Shown: one piece after another, positions 61,159 through 64,000 of the stretch
How the letters are laid out: each line of letters starts with the position of its first letter
How positions within the stretch are numbered: position 1 is the stretch's first letter
Origin: Arcticimaribacter sp002477625
GTDB taxonomy: Bacteria; Bacteroidota; Bacteroidia; Flavobacteriales; Flavobacteriaceae
Assembly (NCBI GenBank): GCA_943846665.1
Contig: OX044358.1
Coordinates: 1,612,001 to 1,676,000, forward strand
Direction of reading: 5' to 3'
Length of the DNA: 64,000 bases
Notes under the pieces: generated by a model
Seen by the model: the letters and a program-made list of their open reading frames with translations, nothing else
The model's database searches: none
What the model was told of the DNA's origin: nothing
Made by a program: the position numbers and the translations under genes

Positions 61159-62346
61159 ATGACACGAACAATATTTCATGTAAAAGCCTGTTTAAGAGTG
61201 GTTTTAATTACTTTTTTTTGCGTTGCGTGTGCTTTAGAAACTGTTGCACAAGAACGTGTCATTACAACGGGAGTTCCCTTTTTATTAATAACACCAGATG
61301 CACGCGGTGCAGCAATGGGAGAGCAAGGGGTCGCAACATCTGTCGATGCCTTTTCTCAACAATGGAATCCTGCTAAATATGTTTTTGCAGAACAAAAATC
61401 CGGTTTTGGGGTAAGTTATACTCCTTATTTGAGTAAACTGGTCAATGATATTTTCTTAGCAAACATCACCTATTTTAACAAAAATACGGATCGAAGTGCT
61501 TGGGCAGCTAGCCTTAAGTATTTTAGTTTAGGCGACATTGTCTTAAATGATTTAGTTGCAGGTACTATTATTGAACAAGGAATTGAACGTCCCAATGAGC
61601 TCACTTTAGATTTTTCGTATGCCTTGTTGCTCAACACCAAATATTCCATGGCGGTAGCTGCACGTTTTATACGATCGGATTTGAAAATCTCATCGGACCT
61701 TGACGCTACCTCCGCTAATACGCTCGGGATTGACATTGCGGGTTTTTATAAAAGTGACTTATTCGATTTTAGAGACAAAAAAGCACGCCTGCGACTTGGG
61801 TTTAATATTTCGAATATTGGCCCCCGATTGAAGTATGATGAAGGCGGGCAAAAAAACTTTATCCCTACGAATTTGAAGCTGGGATCTGGGCTGAACGTCC
61901 ATTTAGATTCGGATAATAAAATTTCTTTTAATTTAGAATTCAACAAGCTATTGGTTCCTTCTCCAGTTGCTGTAATTGATGAAGACACGGGTCAGATTGA
62001 TCGTTATCAGCAGCCTGACATTAGTTTTTTGCCAGGTATTTTTGAATCGTTCAACGATGCTCCAGATGGTTTCTCTGAAGAATTAAAAGAAATCACATGG
62101 GGTTTTGGTTCCGAGTATAATTTTCAAGACGCTTTTGCATTACGAGGAGGTTATTTTCATGAAAGTATTGAAAAAGGATCTCGTAAATATTTTACCTTGG
62201 GCGCAGGCTTTTCTTTGAATTTTGCAGTGATTGATATTTCCTATCTTTTTTCGACTTCTAAAGTTAGAAACCCCCTCGAAAACACACTTCGATTCTCTAT
62301 GACTTTTGATTTGGCAAGCGCTCCTGTAACGGAGTCTGAGGACTAG
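61159..62346 (+). CDS. porV: Type IX secretion outer-membrane protein
   Basis: A 395-residue FadL-like barrel protein from the ATG at 61159; the open frame starts 23 codons earlier but that part lacks signal-peptide character. Signal peptide, then the PorV hallmark ITTGVPFLLITPDARGAAMGEQGVATSVDAFSQQWNPAKYVF. PorV shuttles T9SS cargo to the PorU sortase on the cell surface. In F. johnsoniae porU lies between gldJ and porV, but here there is only a 208-base divergent gap. Confidence 0.92.
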   Translation: MTRTIFHVKACLRVVLITFFCVACALETVAQERVITTGVPFLLITPDARGAAMGEQGVATSVDAFSQQWNPAKYVFAEQKSGFGVSYTPYLSKLVNDIFLANITYFNKNTDRSAWAASLKYFSLGDIVLNDLVAGTIIEQGIERPNELTLDFSYALLLNTKYSMAVAARFIRSDLKISSDLDATSANTLGIDIAGFYKSDLFDFRDKKARLRLGFNISNIGPRLKYDEGGQKNFIPTNLKLGSGLNVHLDSDNKISFNLEFNKLLVPSPVAVIDEDTGQIDRYQQPDISFLPGIFESFNDAPDGFSEELKEITWGFGSEYNFQDAFALRGGYFHESIEKGSRKYFTLGAGFSLNFAVIDISYLFSTSKVRNPLENTLRFSMTFDLASAPVTESED

Positions 62347-62501
62347 TCGGATAGCATAATTTCTTTTTCCGAATAAATCCATTAATTTTATTGTGATTTT
62401 AATAACTTATTGACTCAATAAGCCCATTTTTCACATGAATAAAATCAATAAAATATTGTATTTTTGGGCTCAGATCTAAATTTTTTCAAATAACAATATT
62501 A

Positions 62502-63503
62502 ATGAAGAAAATAACAAAACAAACCTATATCGATTGGTATTCAAATATGCTCTTCTGGAGAAAGTTTGAAGATAAATTAGCCGCAGTGTACATTCAGCAA
62601 AAAGTAAGAGGATTCCTTCACTTATATAATGGTCAAGAAGCAATTCTTGCTGGGTCATTACATGCAATGGAATTAGGTAAAGATCGTATGATTACGGCCT
62701 ACAGAAATCACGTTCAACCCATCGGGATGGGTGTAGACCCCAAACGTGTTATGGCTGAACTTTATGGAAAAGCTACGGGAACATCAAGCGGTCTTGGAGG
62801 TTCCATGCATATTTTTTCGAAAGAATTTAAATTTCATGGTGGTCACGGAATTGTTGGAGGTCAAATTCCTCTAGGAGCTGGAATGGCTTTTGGTGATAAA
62901 TATAATAATACAGGTGGCGTAACACTTTGTTATATGGGAGATGGTGCAGTGCGTCAAGGTTCACTGCATGAAACCCTCAATTTGGCTACTTTATGGAAAC
63001 TACCGGTAGTATTTGTTGTTGAAAACAATGGATATGCTATGGGTACTTCTGTTGCAAGAACAGCAAGTCATGAAGAGATATGGAAACTTGGGCTTGGTTG
63101 TGAAATGCCTTGTGGCCCAGTAGATGGTATGGATCCTGTTGCAGTTGCCGAGGCTATGGATAAAGCAATTAAACTTGCTAGAGACGGTGGCGGACCTTCT
63201 TTCTTAGAAATGAAGACCTACCGATACAGAGGGCATTCTATGTCTGATGCACAACAATACCGTACTAAGAAAGAAGTTGAAGAGTATAAAAAAGTAGACC
63301 CAATTTCTCAGGTTAAGGCTCTTATTCTTGATAAAAAATACGCAAAGCAGTCAGACCTTGATGCGATCGATGCAGATGTTAAAGTACGCGTTGCGGAATG
63401 TGAAAAATTTGCTGAAGCTTCTCCATACCCTGAAAAATCGGTTATGTATGATGCTGTTTACGAACAAACAGATTATCCTTTTATTAAACATAAATTAAGC
63501 TAG
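62502..63503 (+). CDS. pdhA: Pyruvate dehydrogenase E1 alpha subunit
   Basis: A 333-residue thiamine-diphosphate enzyme subunit. The TPP motif is MGDGAVRQGSLHETLNLATLWKLPVVFVVENNGYAMGTS, with the phosphorylation-loop-like YRYRGHSMSDAQQYRT. It decarboxylates pyruvate with the beta subunit, which must be elsewhere or downstream. Two bases before the E2 gene. TATTTTTG at 62459-62466 is a possible promoter element. Confidence 0.95.
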   Translation: MKKITKQTYIDWYSNMLFWRKFEDKLAAVYIQQKVRGFLHLYNGQEAILAGSLHAMELGKDRMITAYRNHVQPIGMGVDPKRVMAELYGKATGTSSGLGGSMHIFSKEFKFHGGHGIVGGQIPLGAGMAFGDKYNNTGGVTLCYMGDGAVRQGSLHETLNLATLWKLPVVFVVENNGYAMGTSVARTASHEEIWKLGLGCEMPCGPVDGMDPVAVAEAMDKAIKLARDGGGPSFLEMKTYRYRGHSMSDAQQYRTKKEVEEYKKVDPISQVKALILDKKYAKQSDLDAIDADVKVRVAECEKFAEASPYPEKSVMYDAVYEQTDYPFIKHKLS

Positions 63504-63505
63504 AT

Positions 63506-64000
63506 ATGGCAGAAATCATAAACATGCCTCGATTAAGTGACACCATGGAAGAAGGTACTGTCGCTACTTGGTTTAAAAAAGTTGGAGATACCGTAAGTGA
63601 AGGTGATATTCTTGCCGAAATCGAAACGGATAAAGCTACAATGGAATTCGAAGCATTTTATGCGGGAGAATTATTACATATTGGAATACAAGAAGGTGGA
63701 ACTGCACCCGTAGATACCCTTTTGGCAATTATAGGTGAGAAAGGCGAAGATATTTCTGCTCATTTGGGCGGAGGTTCTCCAGCTGTTGCAGTTGAAGAAA
63801 CTGCTGTCGAAGCTGCAGCACCCGAAACAGTTGCTCTTCCTAACGATGTTGAAGTTATTACCATGCCCCGTTTAAGTGATACCATGGAAGAAGGTACGGT
63901 TGCTTCTTGGTTAAAGAAAGTAGGTGATACGGTTGCTGAGGGCGATATTCTTGCAGAAATAGAAACGGATAAGGCGACTATGGAATTTGAATCTTTTCAC
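63506..64000 (+). CDS. pdhC: Dihydrolipoamide acetyltransferase, E2 of pyruvate dehydrogenase (3' end outside window)
   Basis: The first 165 residues are visible. A lipoyl domain at about 1-76 has MPRLSDTMEEGTVATWFKKVGD and the lipoylated lysine in ETDKATMEFE; an alanine/glutamate linker follows; a second, nearly identical lipoyl domain starts at about residue 120 and is cut by the edge. It would carry acetyl groups between E1 and CoA. Two bases after pdhA. Confidence 0.94.
   Translation, partial: MAEIINMPRLSDTMEEGTVATWFKKVGDTVSEGDILAEIETDKATMEFEAFYAGELLHIGIQEGGTAPVDTLLAIIGEKGEDISAHLGGGSPAVAVEETAVEAAAPETVALPNDVEVITMPRLSDTMEEGTVASWLKKVGDTVAEGDILAEIETDKATMEFESFH

Overview
The window looks like the chromosome of a marine member of the Flavobacteriaceae (Bacteroidota). 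The DNA is AT-rich. It carries lineage markers of that group: gliding lipoprotein GldJ and type IX secretion protein PorV, DUF4271, DUF4296 and DUF6702 proteins, the mevalonate pathway for isoprenoids, a Bacteroidota-type dihydroorotase, and promoters of the TTG-N16-TATCTTTG kind. No rRNA or CRISPR array is visible.

Layout. 1-12.4 kb is core housekeeping: DUF423 (cut by the edge), hemD, a prenol-phosphate sugar transferase, pyrC, an SDR enzyme, tyrS, a LuxE-like protein, a PhoB/PhoR-like pair, trmB with an alkyltransferase-like protein, and an Fe-S trio (Mrp, NifU, ferredoxin). 12.4-14.9 kb holds a gutted alpha-amylase, a phosphodiesterase lipoprotein and two membrane proteins (one TspO). 15-18.7 kb is mvaD, mevalonate kinase, a UbiA prenyltransferase and an RluB-type pseudouridine synthase. 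18.6-25.2 kb on the minus strand holds a three-gene glycosyltransferase operon and a membrane ferredoxin/flavoprotein pair. 25.3-27.1 kb holds a START-like gene with an internal stop and a frameshifted glycoside hydrolase.

The most notable functional block is 27.0-32.3 kb, a compact seven-gene minus-strand operon for arsenosugar biosynthesis: AhpD-like protein, radical SAM ArsS, DUF2064 transferase, purine nucleoside phosphorylase, arsenite methyltransferase ArsM, DUF547 protein and a family-2 glycosyltransferase. ArsM and ArsS would make dimethylarsinoyl-deoxyadenosine, the phosphorylase would remove adenine, and the two transferase-like proteins would add the side chain. Divergent from it is a LytS/LytTR two-component system whose regulator has a stop at codon 2, followed by an unusual LytTR-like protein.

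35-47 kb is mixed: a VanY-type peptidase, acetyltransferases, tRNA-Gly, two paralogous CarboxypepD_reg-like proteins, an M1 peptidase, a TatA-like protein, a PKD lipoprotein, a GlcD-type oxidase and a CoA-transferase pair. 47.4-52.8 kb is a degraded integrative element of about 5.4 kb inserted in tRNA-Val(GAC). It is bounded by a 46-bp repeat of the 5' half of the tRNA and by paired GGGCACTAT repeats inside both ends. It holds a broken integrase, mobilisation-type small proteins and small envelope proteins.

53-64 kb returns to chromosomal genes: a VOC protein, an acetyltransferase, a 1067-residue BNR-repeat protein, murF, gldJ, porV, pdhA and the start of the E2 gene of pyruvate dehydrogenase.

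A recurring theme is gene damage outside the island as well: an internal in-frame deletion (amylase), two in-frame stops (START-like protein, LytTR regulator) and one frameshift (hydrolase). Whether these are biological or sequence errors cannot be decided from the sequence alone.
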